Below are positions 27,611 to 36,717 of a stretch of 64,000 bases of DNA, piece after piece. The notes under the pieces are model-generated. The model was not told the DNA's origin. It was given only the letters and a program-made list of their open reading frames with translations, and searched no databases. Each line of letters opens with the position of its first letter. The stretch's first letter is position 1. The stretch comes from Taklimakanibacter albus (GTDB lineage Bacteria > Pseudomonadota > Alphaproteobacteria > Rhizobiales > Aestuariivirgaceae): positions 2,201,434-2,265,433 of the forward strand of contig NZ_JAENHL010000007.1 in NCBI RefSeq assembly GCF_016595235.1. Reading direction: 5' to 3'. Made by a program: the position numbers and the translations under genes.

Positions 27611-28735
27611 ATGAAGAAAACGCTGGTTTCTCTGTTTGTTCTCGCTTTGCTGGCTGGCGCCGGCTACACCGCCCAGCGCGCCGGCTGGGTGGAGCCTATC
27701 GTGTCGGCCGCCACCGGCAAGCTGAAGGCGGCCGCGCCACAGCCGGCCGCGGAGAAGCGCCAGGCGCGGCCCGCCAATGCCTCCCCCGTCGAAGTGGTCG
27801 CGGCCGCCGCCAAGACGCTGAGCGACGACATCACCGCGGTGGGCTCGCTGCTCTCCGATGAATCGGTGCAGATCGCCGCCGAGACCAATGGCCGGGTGGC
27901 CGAGATCGCCTTCACCGAGGGCCAGTCCGTCGCGGCCGGCGCCGTGCTCATCAAGCTCGATGACAAGCTCATCGCCGCCCAGCTCGAGGACGCCAAAGCG
28001 CGTCTGACGCTCGCCCAGTCGACTTACGACCGCGCCGCCACCTTGCGCAAATCGGGCACCGCCTCGCAGACCACGCTCGACACCGCGCAGTCGGAGTTGC
28101 TGGTCCAGCAGGCGGCCTACGACCTGATCAGTACCCAGCAGGAGAAGCTGTCGATCAAGGCGCCGTTTCCGGGTGAGCTCGGCTTCCGCTCCATTTCACT
28201 CGGCGCCTATGTCACCGCCGGCACGCCGCTCGTCAATCTGGAGAAGATCGACCAGCTCAAGGTGAATTTCAGCGTGCCCGAATTCTATCTGAGCAAGCTC
28301 GCGGCCGGACAGAAGATCGACATCACGGCCGACGCCCTGCCCGGCGTCCGCTTCGAAGGCACGATCTACGCCATCGACCCCGCGATCGACGTCAATGGCC
28401 GCGCTGTCCGCGTCAAGGCGACGCTCGCCAATCAGGACGGCAAACTGCGCCCCGGTCTTCTCGCCCGCATCACGGTGAAGGGCCAGCCGCGCACCGCGGT
28501 CACCATCCCTGAAAGCGCGCTGGTGTCGCGCGGCGAGGATTTCCTCGTCTTCAAGACCGACAATGGCAAGGCGAAGGAGACGAAGGTTCTGGCCGGCCGG
28601 CGCGAGAATGGCTTCGTCGAGATTCTCGACGGGATCGAGGTCGGCCAGCAGGTGGTGATCGCCGGACAGTCGCGCCTGCGCGACGGCTCCGATGTCGAGA
28701 TCGTCCCGCCGGCGACCGCCGCCGTCGAGGGCTGA
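27611..28735 (+). CDS. RND efflux periplasmic adaptor (membrane fusion protein)
   Basis: 374 residues. A single N-terminal membrane anchor or signal (KKTLVSLFVLALLAGAGY) is followed by a biotinyl-lipoyl half-motif (NGRVAEIAFTEGQSVAAGAV), a helical hairpin (residues about 120-175), the second half-motif (IKAPFPGELGFRSISLGAYV) and a beta-barrel with KLRPGLLARITV. It bridges the inner-membrane pump to an outer-membrane channel. No Shine-Dalgarno precedes the ATG, and a candidate promoter (TTATCC-N17-TATTCT, 27574-27602) would start transcription almost at the ATG. It lies 4 bases before the pump gene. No TolC-like gene is in the window. Confidence 0.92.
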   Translation: MKKTLVSLFVLALLAGAGYTAQRAGWVEPIVSAATGKLKAAAPQPAAEKRQARPANASPVEVVAAAAKTLSDDITAVGSLLSDESVQIAAETNGRVAEIAFTEGQSVAAGAVLIKLDDKLIAAQLEDAKARLTLAQSTYDRAATLRKSGTASQTTLDTAQSELLVQQAAYDLISTQQEKLSIKAPFPGELGFRSISLGAYVTAGTPLVNLEKIDQLKVNFSVPEFYLSKLAAGQKIDITADALPGVRFEGTIYAIDPAIDVNGRAVRVKATLANQDGKLRPGLLARITVKGQPRTAVTIPESALVSRGEDFLVFKTDNGKAKETKVLAGRRENGFVEILDGIEVGQQVVIAGQSRLRDGSDVEIVPPATAAVEG

Positions 28736-28739
28736 GCGG

Positions 28740-31700
28740 ATGTCGCTCTCCGAACTCTGTATCCGCCGCCCCGTCTTCGCCACCGTCTTGAGCCTGATCA
28801 TCCTCCTGATCGGCATCGTCGCTTATGGCCGGCTCACCGTGCGCGAATATCCGCAAGTCGACGAGCCGGTCGTCTCGGTGAACACCACCTATACCGGCGC
28901 CTCCGCCGTCCTCATCGAATCGCAGATCACCCAGGTGCTCGAGGGTTCGCTCGCCGGCATCGAGGGCATCGACATCATCGAATCGACCAGCCGCTCCGAA
29001 TCGAGCCGCATCACCATCCGCTTCAAGTCGGATATCGATATCGACACGGCGGCGAGCGACGTGCGCGACCGCGTGAGCCGCGTTCGCGGCCGTTTGCCAG
29101 ACGAGGTCGACGAGCCGATCATCGCCAAGGTGGAGGCTGACGCCCAGGCCATCATCTACATCACCTTCCGCTCCGACCGGCTGAACGCCATCGAGCTCAC
29201 CGACTATGTCGACCGCTATGTCGTCGACCGCTTCAAGAACCTGACCGGCATTTCTGACGCCGCCATCTATGGCGAGCGTCTCTATGCCATGCGCATCTGG
29301 CTCGACCGCGACCGCCTCGCCGGCTACGGCCTCACCGCCCAGGACATCGAGGATGCGCTGCGCAAGCAGAATGCCGAGATCCCGGCCGGGCGCATCGAAA
29401 GCGCCGACCGCGAATTCACCGTTCTCTCCAAGACCGCTTTGGCAACACCGGAAGAGTTCCGCAACATCATGCTGAAGCCGGCCGGCGGCCTGCAGGTGAA
29501 GCTCGGCGACGTCGCGCGTGTCGAGCTGAGCTCCACCGATGTGCGCCGCATCAGCCGCTATATGGGCCAGACGTCGATCACCGTCGGCATCATCAAGCAG
29601 GCGGTCGCCAATCCGCTCGATGTCTCGAAAGCGGTGCGCGAGGTCATGCCGTCGATCATCGATTCGCTGCCCGACGGGGTGAATGCCGAGATCGGCTATG
29701 ATTCCACCCAGTTCATCGAGCAGTCGGTGAATTCGGTGTTCTCGACCATCCTCGAGGCGATCGCGCTGGTGATCCTGATCATCATGTTCTTCCTCCATTC
29801 GCTGAGAGCCGCGATCATCCCGATCATCACCATCCCGATCTCGCTGGTCGCCACTTTCGCGATCATGCTGATGGCCGGCCTGTCGATCAACATGCTGACG
29901 CTGCTCGCCATGGTGCTGGCCATCGGCCTCGTGGTCGACGACGCCATCGTCGTGCTCGAGAACATCTTCCGCCATGTCGAAGAGGGCATGAAGCCCTTCG
30001 ACGCGGCGCTCAAGGGCATGCGCGAGATCGGCTTCGCCGTCGTCGCGATGACGCTGACGCTGGCCGCCGTCTATGCACCGATCGCCTTCATGCCGGGCTC
30101 GACCGGCCGCCTGTTCCTCGAATTCGCGCTAACTCTGGCCGGCGCGGTGGTCATTTCCGGCTTCATCGCGCTGACCCTCACGCCGATGATGTGCTCGAAG
30201 CTGCTCAAGCACAATGACCGGCCGAATATCATCGCCCGTTTCATCGAGACCATTCTCGCCCGCCTCGAGCGGGCCTATCACGGCCTCCTCACTTTCGCGA
30301 TCAAGCTGCGTTATGTCGTGTTCCTGATTGCGCTCGGTGTCGCCGGCATGGGCGGCGTGCTCTTCACGGGACTCAATTCCGAGCTGACGCCGAGCGAGGA
30401 CCGCGGCGTGCTGCAGATATCGGGTCAGACACCGGAAGGCTCGACGCTTGCTTTCACCAACCGCTATGCCGGCCAGGTCGAAGGTATTCTTGCCAAGTCA
30501 CCCGATATCCGCTCCTATCTCGTCACCGTCGGCCAGCCGGAAGTGAACGAATTCTTCTCGATCGGACGCCTCAAGGACTATTCCGAACGCAATCTGACCC
30601 AATCGCAGATCGCCCAGCGTTTGGGCCCTGAATTGCGCAAGGTGGCGGGCGCCCAGGTCTCGGCGCGCTCCTCGGGCGGCTTCGGCCGGCGCGGCGGCGG
30701 CCGCCCCGTCGAGTTCGTCATCCAGACCTCGGGCACTTACGAGGACCTGCAGAAATACAGCGACGCAATGCTCGACAAGCTCGCCGAGAATCCGGGCCTC
30801 ACCGATCTCGACAGCAATCTCAAGCTCAACAAGCCGCAGCTCGAAGTGAAGATCGACCGCGACCGCGTCGCCGATCTGGGCCTCGACGTGTCGGTCATTG
30901 GCCGCACGCTCGAAACGATGCTCGGCGGCCGCCAGGTGACGCGTTTCGAGATCGGCGGCGAGCAATATGACGTCATCGTCCAGCTCGATCCGAGCGAACG
31001 CTCGGCGCCCGACAATCTCGCCCGCATGTTCGTGCGCAACTCGGCCGGCGAGATGATCCAGCTCTCCAACATCGTCTCGATCCACGAGACGGTGGCGCCC
31101 AAGGACCTGCGCCGCTTCAACCAGCTGCGCGCCGTCACCCTCCAGGCCAATCTGGCGCCCGGCTATACGCTGGGCCAGGCCTTGCAGGCGGTTCAGGCGA
31201 CCGCCGAGCAGATCCTGCCGTCGACCGCGCTCACCGACGTCTCAGGCCAGAGCCGCGAATTCCGCGACGCATCGAGCAATATCCTGTTCATCTTCGTGCT
31301 GGCGCTGGCCTTCATCTATCTGGTGCTCTCGGCGCAGTTCGAGAGCTTCCGCGATCCCTTGATGATCATGCTCACCGTGCCTCTGTCGATGGCGGGCGCG
31401 CTTCTCGCCCTCAAGCTCACCGGCGGCACGCTCAACATCTATTCGCAGATCGGGCTCGTGACGCTGGTCGGCCTCATCACCAAACACGGTATCCTGATCG
31501 TCGACTTCGCCAACCGTTTGCAGGAGGAAGGCAAGAGCCGCGGAGAGGCGATCGTCGAGGCGGCGACCTTGCGCCTGCGCCCGATCCTGATGACGACGGC
31601 CGCGATGGTGCTGGGCGCCGTGCCGCTGGCGCTCGCCGAAGGTGCGGGCGCCGAGGCGCGCCAGCAGATCGGCTGGGTCATCGTCGGCGGCATGAGCGTC

Positions 31701-31811
31701 GGCACGCTTCTCACGCTCTTCGTGGTGCCCGCCGTCTACAGCCTCGCCGGGCGCAAGGTCACGATTGCGCCAAAGGACGTCGCGCATGCGGCGCCGGCGC
31801 CGGCGGAGTAA
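28740..31811 (+). CDS. RND multidrug efflux permease (HAE1 type)
   Basis: 1023 residues from ATG 28740 (MSLSELCIRRPVFATVLSL), the family's standard opening; an in-frame extension upstream overlaps the adaptor gene. Twelve membrane segments and two large periplasmic loops are visible. The proton-relay pair is in TM4, GLVVDDAIVVLENI, and the second half repeats the pattern with LVTLVGLITKHGILIVDFAN. It exports hydrophobic compounds using the proton gradient, together with the preceding adaptor. Its stop codon abuts the stop of the convergent PPK2 gene with no gap. Confidence 0.95.
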   Translation: MSLSELCIRRPVFATVLSLIILLIGIVAYGRLTVREYPQVDEPVVSVNTTYTGASAVLIESQITQVLEGSLAGIEGIDIIESTSRSESSRITIRFKSDIDIDTAASDVRDRVSRVRGRLPDEVDEPIIAKVEADAQAIIYITFRSDRLNAIELTDYVDRYVVDRFKNLTGISDAAIYGERLYAMRIWLDRDRLAGYGLTAQDIEDALRKQNAEIPAGRIESADREFTVLSKTALATPEEFRNIMLKPAGGLQVKLGDVARVELSSTDVRRISRYMGQTSITVGIIKQAVANPLDVSKAVREVMPSIIDSLPDGVNAEIGYDSTQFIEQSVNSVFSTILEAIALVILIIMFFLHSLRAAIIPIITIPISLVATFAIMLMAGLSINMLTLLAMVLAIGLVVDDAIVVLENIFRHVEEGMKPFDAALKGMREIGFAVVAMTLTLAAVYAPIAFMPGSTGRLFLEFALTLAGAVVISGFIALTLTPMMCSKLLKHNDRPNIIARFIETILARLERAYHGLLTFAIKLRYVVFLIALGVAGMGGVLFTGLNSELTPSEDRGVLQISGQTPEGSTLAFTNRYAGQVEGILAKSPDIRSYLVTVGQPEVNEFFSIGRLKDYSERNLTQSQIAQRLGPELRKVAGAQVSARSSGGFGRRGGGRPVEFVIQTSGTYEDLQKYSDAMLDKLAENPGLTDLDSNLKLNKPQLEVKIDRDRVADLGLDVSVIGRTLETMLGGRQVTRFEIGGEQYDVIVQLDPSERSAPDNLARMFVRNSAGEMIQLSNIVSIHETVAPKDLRRFNQLRAVTLQANLAPGYTLGQALQAVQATAEQILPSTALTDVSGQSREFRDASSNILFIFVLALAFIYLVLSAQFESFRDPLMIMLTVPLSMAGALLALKLTGGTLNIYSQIGLVTLVGLITKHGILIVDFANRLQEEGKSRGEAIVEAATLRLRPILMTTAAMVLGAVPLALAEGAGAEARQQIGWVIVGGMSVGTLLTLFVVPAVYSLAGRKVTIAPKDVAHAAPAPAE

Positions 31812-32630
31812 CTACTCGATCACCACTTTCTTCGGATCCCAGCCGTCGGGCTTTGGATATTTCGGCGCCATGTCCTCGAGGGTCTCACGCACGATGCGGG
31901 CGATGGCGGCGTTACGCACCCAGTTGCGGTCGGCCGGGATGACGTGCCACGGCGCGTGCGCCGGCGAGCAGCGTTTGAGCGCCGTCTCATAGGCATCCAT
32001 GAAATGCGGCCACAATTTGCGGTCCTCGAGATCGCTCGGATTGAACTTCCAGAACTTCTTGGGGTCCGTCACGCGCTCGCGCAGACGCTCGGCCTGCTCG
32101 TCCTTCGAGATATGCAGCATGAATTTGAGGATGCGTGTGCCGTGGTCGCTGAGCAGCTTCTCGAAGTTGTTGATCTCCTCATAACGCCGCTCGATGTCCT
32201 CCGGCTTGGCGAGCTTTTTCACCTTCACCACCAGCACGTCTTCGTAATGCGAGCGGTTGAAGATGCCGATGATGCCCTTGGGCGGCGCCGCCTTGTGGAC
32301 GCGCCAGAGAAAGTCGTGGGCGCGCTCTTCCGCGCTCGGCACCTTGAACGGCGTGACCTCGACGCCGATCGGCCCGCAGGTGTTGAACACCGCGCGCACC
32401 GTGCCGTCCTTGCCGCTGCAGTCCATGCCCTGCAGCACCACGAGCAGGCTGCGCCGGCCTTCCGCATAGAGACAGTCCTGCAGCTGGTTGATCGCCTCGG
32501 CGTCCTTGGCGATCTCGGCCTTGGCCTTCTCCTTGCTTTCGAAAGCGCTCTCGTCGCGCGGGTCGATCTTGGCGAGCGAAACGCTCTTACCGCCTTCGAC
32601 GGTGAATCTCCTGGCGAACGGACTGGCCAT
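31812..32630 (-). CDS. ppk2: Polyphosphate kinase 2
   Basis: Makes nucleoside di- or triphosphates from polyphosphate. 272 residues from ATG 32630, preceded by AGGAGC. It has Walker A GMDCSGKDGT at 68-77, FKVPSAEERAHDFLWRVHK, the Walker B and lid region GIFNRSHYEDVLV, and the C-terminal PWHVIPADRNWVRN. Length and single-domain form match class I PPK2; ADP versus GDP preference cannot be judged. Its 3' end touches the RND gene's stop. The gene upstream on the other strand (LOG) is divergent. Confidence 0.93.
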   Translation of the reverse strand: MASPFARRFTVEGGKSVSLAKIDPRDESAFESKEKAKAEIAKDAEAINQLQDCLYAEGRRSLLVVLQGMDCSGKDGTVRAVFNTCGPIGVEVTPFKVPSAEERAHDFLWRVHKAAPPKGIIGIFNRSHYEDVLVVKVKKLAKPEDIERRYEEINNFEKLLSDHGTRILKFMLHISKDEQAERLRERVTDPKKFWKFNPSDLEDRKLWPHFMDAYETALKRCSPAHAPWHVIPADRNWVRNAAIARIVRETLEDMAPKYPKPDGWDPKKVVIE

Positions 32631-32721
32631 GCAAGCTCCTGTTTTTGCTCGCATAAGCGTGAGCCAAACAGGGCTTGATTGCAAGGGCCCAGGCTTCTAT
32701 TCCCTAACAGCAGAAGGATTG

Positions 32722-33477
32722 ATGATGACAGACAACAAAGCTCAGATGGCGTCGCCGGCCTACCGGATCGCCGCCCTCGATCAGGATTTCGTTCTCGGCG
32801 ATACGATGCGTGGCGTGCGCTTCCACCTCGAATATCAGAAGGCGGAAGAATATCTGCGCAAATGGGGCGTGGCCTCGACCATCGTGGTCTTCGGCTCCGC
32901 CCGCGTCAAGGAAGGCGACAAGCGCGGCTGGTACGAGGCGGCGCGCGCCTTCGCCCGAATCGTCTCGGAGCGCGGCGGCGCCCTCTATGATCATGCCGGA
33001 CCGCGTCAGAATGTGATCGCCACCGGCGGCGGCCCCGGCATCATGGAAGCGGCCAATCGCGGCGCCGTCGATGCCGGCGCGCCCTCGATCGGCTACAATA
33101 TCACGCTCCCGCATGAGCAGGAGCCCAATGCCTATTCGACGCCCGACCTCACCTTCCGCTTCCATTATTTCGCGATGCGCAAGATGCATTTCGCCATGCG
33201 CGCCGCGGCCCTCGTCGTGTTTCCCGGCGGCTTCGGCACGCTCGATGAATTGTTCGAGATCCTGACGCTTCGCCAGACCGGCAAGATGGACGACGCGCTG
33301 CCGATCGTGCTTTATGACAGCATCTTCTGGCGCAAGACCATCAACTTCAACCGCTTCGTCGAGGAAGGCCTGTGCGCCCCGGCGGATCTCGATCTCTTCG
33401 CTTTCGCCGACACGCCCGAACAAGCCTGGGGCGAGCTCATCGCCCGCGGCCTCAAGATCCCCGAACGCAAAGGATAA
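32722..33477 (+). CDS. LOG-family (TIGR00730) Rossmann-fold protein
   Basis: 251 residues. Two adjacent ATGs at 32722 and 32725 follow AGAAGG; 32725 has the better spacing. The fold shows IVVFGSARVKEGD, the nucleotide-binding GGGPGIMEAANRGA and the LOG motif PGGFGTLDELFE with the catalytic Glu and Arg region. LOG proteins cleave nucleoside monophosphates such as cytokinin ribotides or AMP; older annotation as lysine decarboxylase is wrong. The NITLPHEQEPN segment places it in the longer bacterial subgroup, whose substrate is not established. Confidence 0.87.
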   Translation: MMTDNKAQMASPAYRIAALDQDFVLGDTMRGVRFHLEYQKAEEYLRKWGVASTIVVFGSARVKEGDKRGWYEAARAFARIVSERGGALYDHAGPRQNVIATGGGPGIMEAANRGAVDAGAPSIGYNITLPHEQEPNAYSTPDLTFRFHYFAMRKMHFAMRAAALVVFPGGFGTLDELFEILTLRQTGKMDDALPIVLYDSIFWRKTINFNRFVEEGLCAPADLDLFAFADTPEQAWGELIARGLKIPERKG

Positions 33478-33480
33478 AGC

Positions 33481-35160
33481 ATGACCGTCAAGCTGCATTT
33501 CCACGGCGCCACCCGCGTCGTCACCGGCTCCTGCTATGTGATCGAGACGGACCAGGCGCGCCTCATCATCGATTGCGGCATGTTCCAGGGCTCGAAGACC
33601 GAGAAGGAGCTGAACTATCGGGCTTTCCCCTTCGATCCGCGCAAGATCGACGCCATGCTTCTCACCCATGCGCATATCGACCATGCCGGGTTGATCCCCA
33701 AGCTGGTCAAGGCGGGCTTCGCCAAGAAGATCTATGCGACGCACGCGACCTGCGATCTCTGCGCGGTGATGCTGCCCGATTCGGGCTTCATCCAGGAGAC
33801 CGAAGTCCGGCTGCTCAATGACCGCAACCGGAAGCGCGGTCTGCCTGAGGTCGAGCCGATCTACACGTTGGAAGACGCCCATAGGGCGCTCGAATTCTTC
33901 GAAGGCATTGCCTACAAGATGTGGATCACACCGGTGCCGGGCATCCGTGCGCGCTACTGGAATGCCGGCCATCTGCTCGGCTCCGCCTCGATCGAGGTGG
34001 AAGTGGAGCGTGCCGGCCAGAAGCCCTTGCGCATCCTGTTCTCGGGCGACATCGGCCCCGACGCCAAGCTCTTCGAGCCCGATCCCGAGGCGCCGACCGA
34101 TTTCGACTATGTCGTGTGTGAATCGACCTATGGCGGCAAGGACCGTTTCGAACGATCGGAAGAAAAGCGCCGCGAGCTGCTCGGCACGGAACTGCGCGCC
34201 GCGGCAAGCCGCCAGGGCGCCGTGCTCATCCCGTCCTTCGCCGTCGAGCGCACCCAGGAAGTGCTGGTCGATCTCATCGCGCTGATGGACAAGGGCGTCA
34301 TTCCCAATGCGCCGGTCTTCATCGACTCGCCGCTGGCGCTCAAGGCCACCAATATCTTCTCGCAGCACGCCAAGTCGCTGCGCAACGGCGACGCGCTGCT
34401 GCGGGCACTCGAATCTCCCTATGTGAAGACGACCGAAAGCGTCGAGGAGAGCAAAGCGATCAACCGCTTCTCGGGCTTCCATATCATCGTCGCGGCGAGC
34501 GGCATGTGCGAGGCGGGCCGCATCCGCCATCATCTCAAGAACAATCTGTTCAAGCCCAATGCCACGGTGCTGCTGGTCGGCTTCCAGGCGGCGGGCACGC
34601 TCGGCCGCCTGCTCGAGGACGGCGCGCAAGCGGTCAAGATCCATGGCGAGGAAGTCAAGGTCCGCGCCACCATCCGCCGCTTCGAGGATTATTCAGGCCA
34701 TGCCGACGGACCGGAGCTGCTGCAGTGGCTGCGCGAGCGCCTGCCCATCGCCAAGATGGTCTTCCTCACCCATGGCGAAGAATCGGCCCAGATCGCCATG
34801 GAAGGCGAGGTGGCGCAGAACAACATCATGCCCGCCGACCGGATCGCCCGGCCGAGCCTCGATGATGTCTATGATCTGACCGGCGCAGAGCCGGTGCTCA
34901 GCGCCGCCGAAGTCAGGCCGCGCATCAGCCCCGACAAGCTGGCGCGCCGCGACTGGCACAATGATCTGACCGAGCTCATGCTCGGCATCAACGACATGGT
35001 GGGCAAGGCGGCCGACGAGAAGGCGCGCGCCGTCATCATCCGGCGACTCAAGCGCGCCCTCGAGGAGGAGAATGGCAACGGCCAGATGCCGCCGCCCAAT
35101 GGCCGGCACAAGGGCCGCGACGAGGGCAAGGGTGGCGCCCGCGGTTTCGACGAGGGCTGA
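33481..35160 (+). CDS. Beta-CASP metallo-beta-lactamase-fold hydrolase
   Basis: 559 residues. The N-terminal metallo-beta-lactamase half has LTHAHIDHAGLIPKL (the HxHxDH zinc motif near residue 60), GHLLGSASIEVE and LFSGDIGPDAK. The beta-CASP insert starts about residue 245 (PSFAVERTQEVLVDLIAL). C-terminal features are FHIIVAASGMCEAGR and EDYSGHADGPELL followed by LTHGEESAQ. These fit RNA-processing exonuclease or endonuclease relatives (CPSF73/YsgC-like). It starts 3 bases after the LOG gene. The C-terminal 25 residues are Gly/Arg/Lys-rich. Confidence 0.91.
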   Translation: MTVKLHFHGATRVVTGSCYVIETDQARLIIDCGMFQGSKTEKELNYRAFPFDPRKIDAMLLTHAHIDHAGLIPKLVKAGFAKKIYATHATCDLCAVMLPDSGFIQETEVRLLNDRNRKRGLPEVEPIYTLEDAHRALEFFEGIAYKMWITPVPGIRARYWNAGHLLGSASIEVEVERAGQKPLRILFSGDIGPDAKLFEPDPEAPTDFDYVVCESTYGGKDRFERSEEKRRELLGTELRAAASRQGAVLIPSFAVERTQEVLVDLIALMDKGVIPNAPVFIDSPLALKATNIFSQHAKSLRNGDALLRALESPYVKTTESVEESKAINRFSGFHIIVAASGMCEAGRIRHHLKNNLFKPNATVLLVGFQAAGTLGRLLEDGAQAVKIHGEEVKVRATIRRFEDYSGHADGPELLQWLRERLPIAKMVFLTHGEESAQIAMEGEVAQNNIMPADRIARPSLDDVYDLTGAEPVLSAAEVRPRISPDKLARRDWHNDLTELMLGINDMVGKAADEKARAVIIRRLKRALEEENGNGQMPPPNGRHKGRDEGKGGARGFDEG

Positions 35161-35170
35161 AGAACAGCGA

Positions 35171-35200
35171 AATTACAGGGATTATCAGGGATTTACAGGG
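35171..35200. repeat. Three tandem 10-bp repeats
   Basis: AATTACAGGG, ATTATCAGGG and ATTTACAGGG follow one another exactly at 10-bp period just after the metallo-hydrolase gene. They lie in a 252-bp gap that otherwise holds only a hairpin at 35366-35395. Confidence 0.7.
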
Positions 35201-35365
35201 TATTTCCGAAAATCCTGGTGTCGATCCAGGTTTTTCAAAGAGTTAGCACCCTGTGGGCCCCTGGAGCAGGGAATTTGCTGTGCGGCCATGAAACGGCTCG
35301 CGTCATGAGCCTCGGGCAAGCTGCCTGAGTGTCACTGTTGTGACCGCGATTGCAATTCAACAATT

Positions 35366-35395
35366 CCATCATCCCGGTGAAAGCCGGGATGATGG
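35366..35395. repeat. Solitary palindromic arm
   Basis: Perfect 12-bp inverted repeat CCATCATCCCGG / CCGGGATGATGG with a TGAAAG loop. The core is the same CCCGG...AAAGCCGGGAT as the two-armed elements at 40446, 45438 and 51798. It lies between two convergent genes and may also help end transcription, but no T run follows. Confidence 0.7.
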
Positions 35396-35412
35396 CGCTC
35401 TCATGAGCAGCG

Positions 35413-36534
35413 TCAGGCCACATCCACCCACTTCCGCTCGCGCGCCGATTGCGCCATGCCGTGGATGACACGCTCGATCTTGAGGCCTTCGGCGAAGTTG
35501 ACGAAGCACTCTTTCCCATTGGCGATGCAATCAAGGAGATGTTTGGCCTCGATCACCTTGAGCTCGTTGAAGCCGAGCTGATGGCCGGGCGCCGGGGTGA
35601 ACTGGCCATAGGGCGTGTGAACCGGCCCGGTGAGGATGGTGCGGAAGCCGCGCGTCTCCTCCGGCCCCTCACTCATATAGAGCTGCAACTCATTGAGGCG
35701 CTCCTGATCGAAAGTGAGCATGCCTTTGGTGCCATGCACCTCGAAGCGGATCAGATTCTTGCGGCCCCAGGCGGCGCGGCTCGAGGCGAGCATGCCGGAA
35801 ATGCCGGATTTGAAACGCACGATGGCATGGGCGATGTCCTCATTCTCGACCTCGCGCATTTCGCTGGTGCCGGGCACCGGGCGCTGCTTCACCACTGTTT
35901 CCATATCGGCCGAGACGGAGGCGATGTCGCCGATTAAGAGATGCGCGAAGCTCACCAGATGGCAGGTTATGTCGCCGAGCGTGCCGAGGCCCCACAGATC
36001 GATGCGCGCCCGTTTGCTCCACGGCACGTCGGGCGAGGCCAGATAGTCCTCATCCACTTGCCCGCGGAAATGCACGACGTCGCCGATCGCTTTCGCGTCA
36101 ATGAGCTTCTTCGCATGCAGCACAGCGGGATTCTTGATGTAATTATAGCCGAGCAGAGTGCGGCCTTTGGCCTTGGTCGCGGCGACCGTCATCGCTTCCG
36201 CCTCTTCCAATGTCAGCGCCATCGGCTTCTCGCACCAGACATGTTTGCCGGCTTCGAGAAAAGCGACCGCCATCTCGCGATGGACATTGTTGGGCGAGGT
36301 GATCGAGATGATGTCGATGCGTTTATCATCGACGAGCTTGCGCCAGTCGGTTTCGGCGCGCGCGAAGCCATATTCGGCGGCACGCTTTTGGGTGACGTCC
36401 GGATCGATGTCGCACAGAGTTTCGAGACGAATCTCAGGCACATCGCCGAAGACGGGCCGCACATGGCTCCACGCCATGGCATGGCACTTGCCCATGAAGC
36501 CGGTGCCGATCAGGCCGATGCCGAGAGATGTCAT
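35413..36534 (-). CDS. Gfo/Idh/MocA-family oxidoreductase
   Basis: 373 residues. NAD(P)-binding GIGLIGTGFMGKCHAMAW at the N-terminus, the catalytic lysine motif CEKPMALTLEEAEAM near residue 95, and the GFNELKVIEAKHLL C-terminal block define the family. These enzymes oxidise or reduce sugars and cyclitols. It is the last gene on the minus strand behind the inositol-type ABC genes, so a scyllo-inositol or related dehydrogenase is a reasonable inference. It is not the closest match to IolG; that is the gene at 40579-41571. Confidence 0.88.
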   Translation of the reverse strand: MTSLGIGLIGTGFMGKCHAMAWSHVRPVFGDVPEIRLETLCDIDPDVTQKRAAEYGFARAETDWRKLVDDKRIDIISITSPNNVHREMAVAFLEAGKHVWCEKPMALTLEEAEAMTVAATKAKGRTLLGYNYIKNPAVLHAKKLIDAKAIGDVVHFRGQVDEDYLASPDVPWSKRARIDLWGLGTLGDITCHLVSFAHLLIGDIASVSADMETVVKQRPVPGTSEMREVENEDIAHAIVRFKSGISGMLASSRAAWGRKNLIRFEVHGTKGMLTFDQERLNELQLYMSEGPEETRGFRTILTGPVHTPYGQFTPAPGHQLGFNELKVIEAKHLLDCIANGKECFVNFAEGLKIERVIHGMAQSARERKWVDVA

Positions 36535-36564
36535 GGCTCACCCTTACAAAGCTAATCCCCCGCT

Positions 36565-36658
36565 CGTCATGGCCGCCCTTGAGGCGGCCATCCAGCCCAT
36601 CCGCACGACAGCTGTGTGGCGGCGAGCCTGGATGGCCGGGTCAAGCCCGGCCATGACG
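36565..36658. repeat. Two-armed palindromic element with compensatory arm changes
   Basis: Ends CGTCATGG... and ...CCATGACG are inverted. The left arm stem is GGCCGCC-loop-GGCGGCC and the right arm stem is GGCCGGG-loop-CCCGGCC. The arms differ from each other, yet each keeps perfect internal pairing. Length 94 bp, in the gap between the ABC binding protein gene and the oxidoreductase gene. Confidence 0.82.
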
Positions 36659-36668
36659 GGAGGTGGCA

Positions 36669-36690
36669 GGTCCCGACTTTCGCCGGGACC
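36669..36690. repeat. Solitary palindromic arm
   Basis: GGTCCCG (36669-36675) and CGGGACC (36684-36690) form a hairpin with an ACTTTCGC loop. It resembles the right arm of the elements at 40446, 45438 and 51798 and stands directly after the larger element at 36565-36658. Confidence 0.65.
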
Positions 36691-36717
36691 CGCTTTCACT
36701 TCAAGACCAAACCAGCC

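Noticed and set aside
32704..34644. A 646-codon minus-strand open frame across the LOG and beta-CASP genes
   Set aside because: The plus-strand genes carry intact PGGFGT and HxHxDH motifs; the antisense frame is a GC-skew artefact.
35366..35395. The 12-bp hairpin as a bidirectional intrinsic terminator
   Set aside because: No T run follows on either strand, and its core matches the dispersed palindromic elements.
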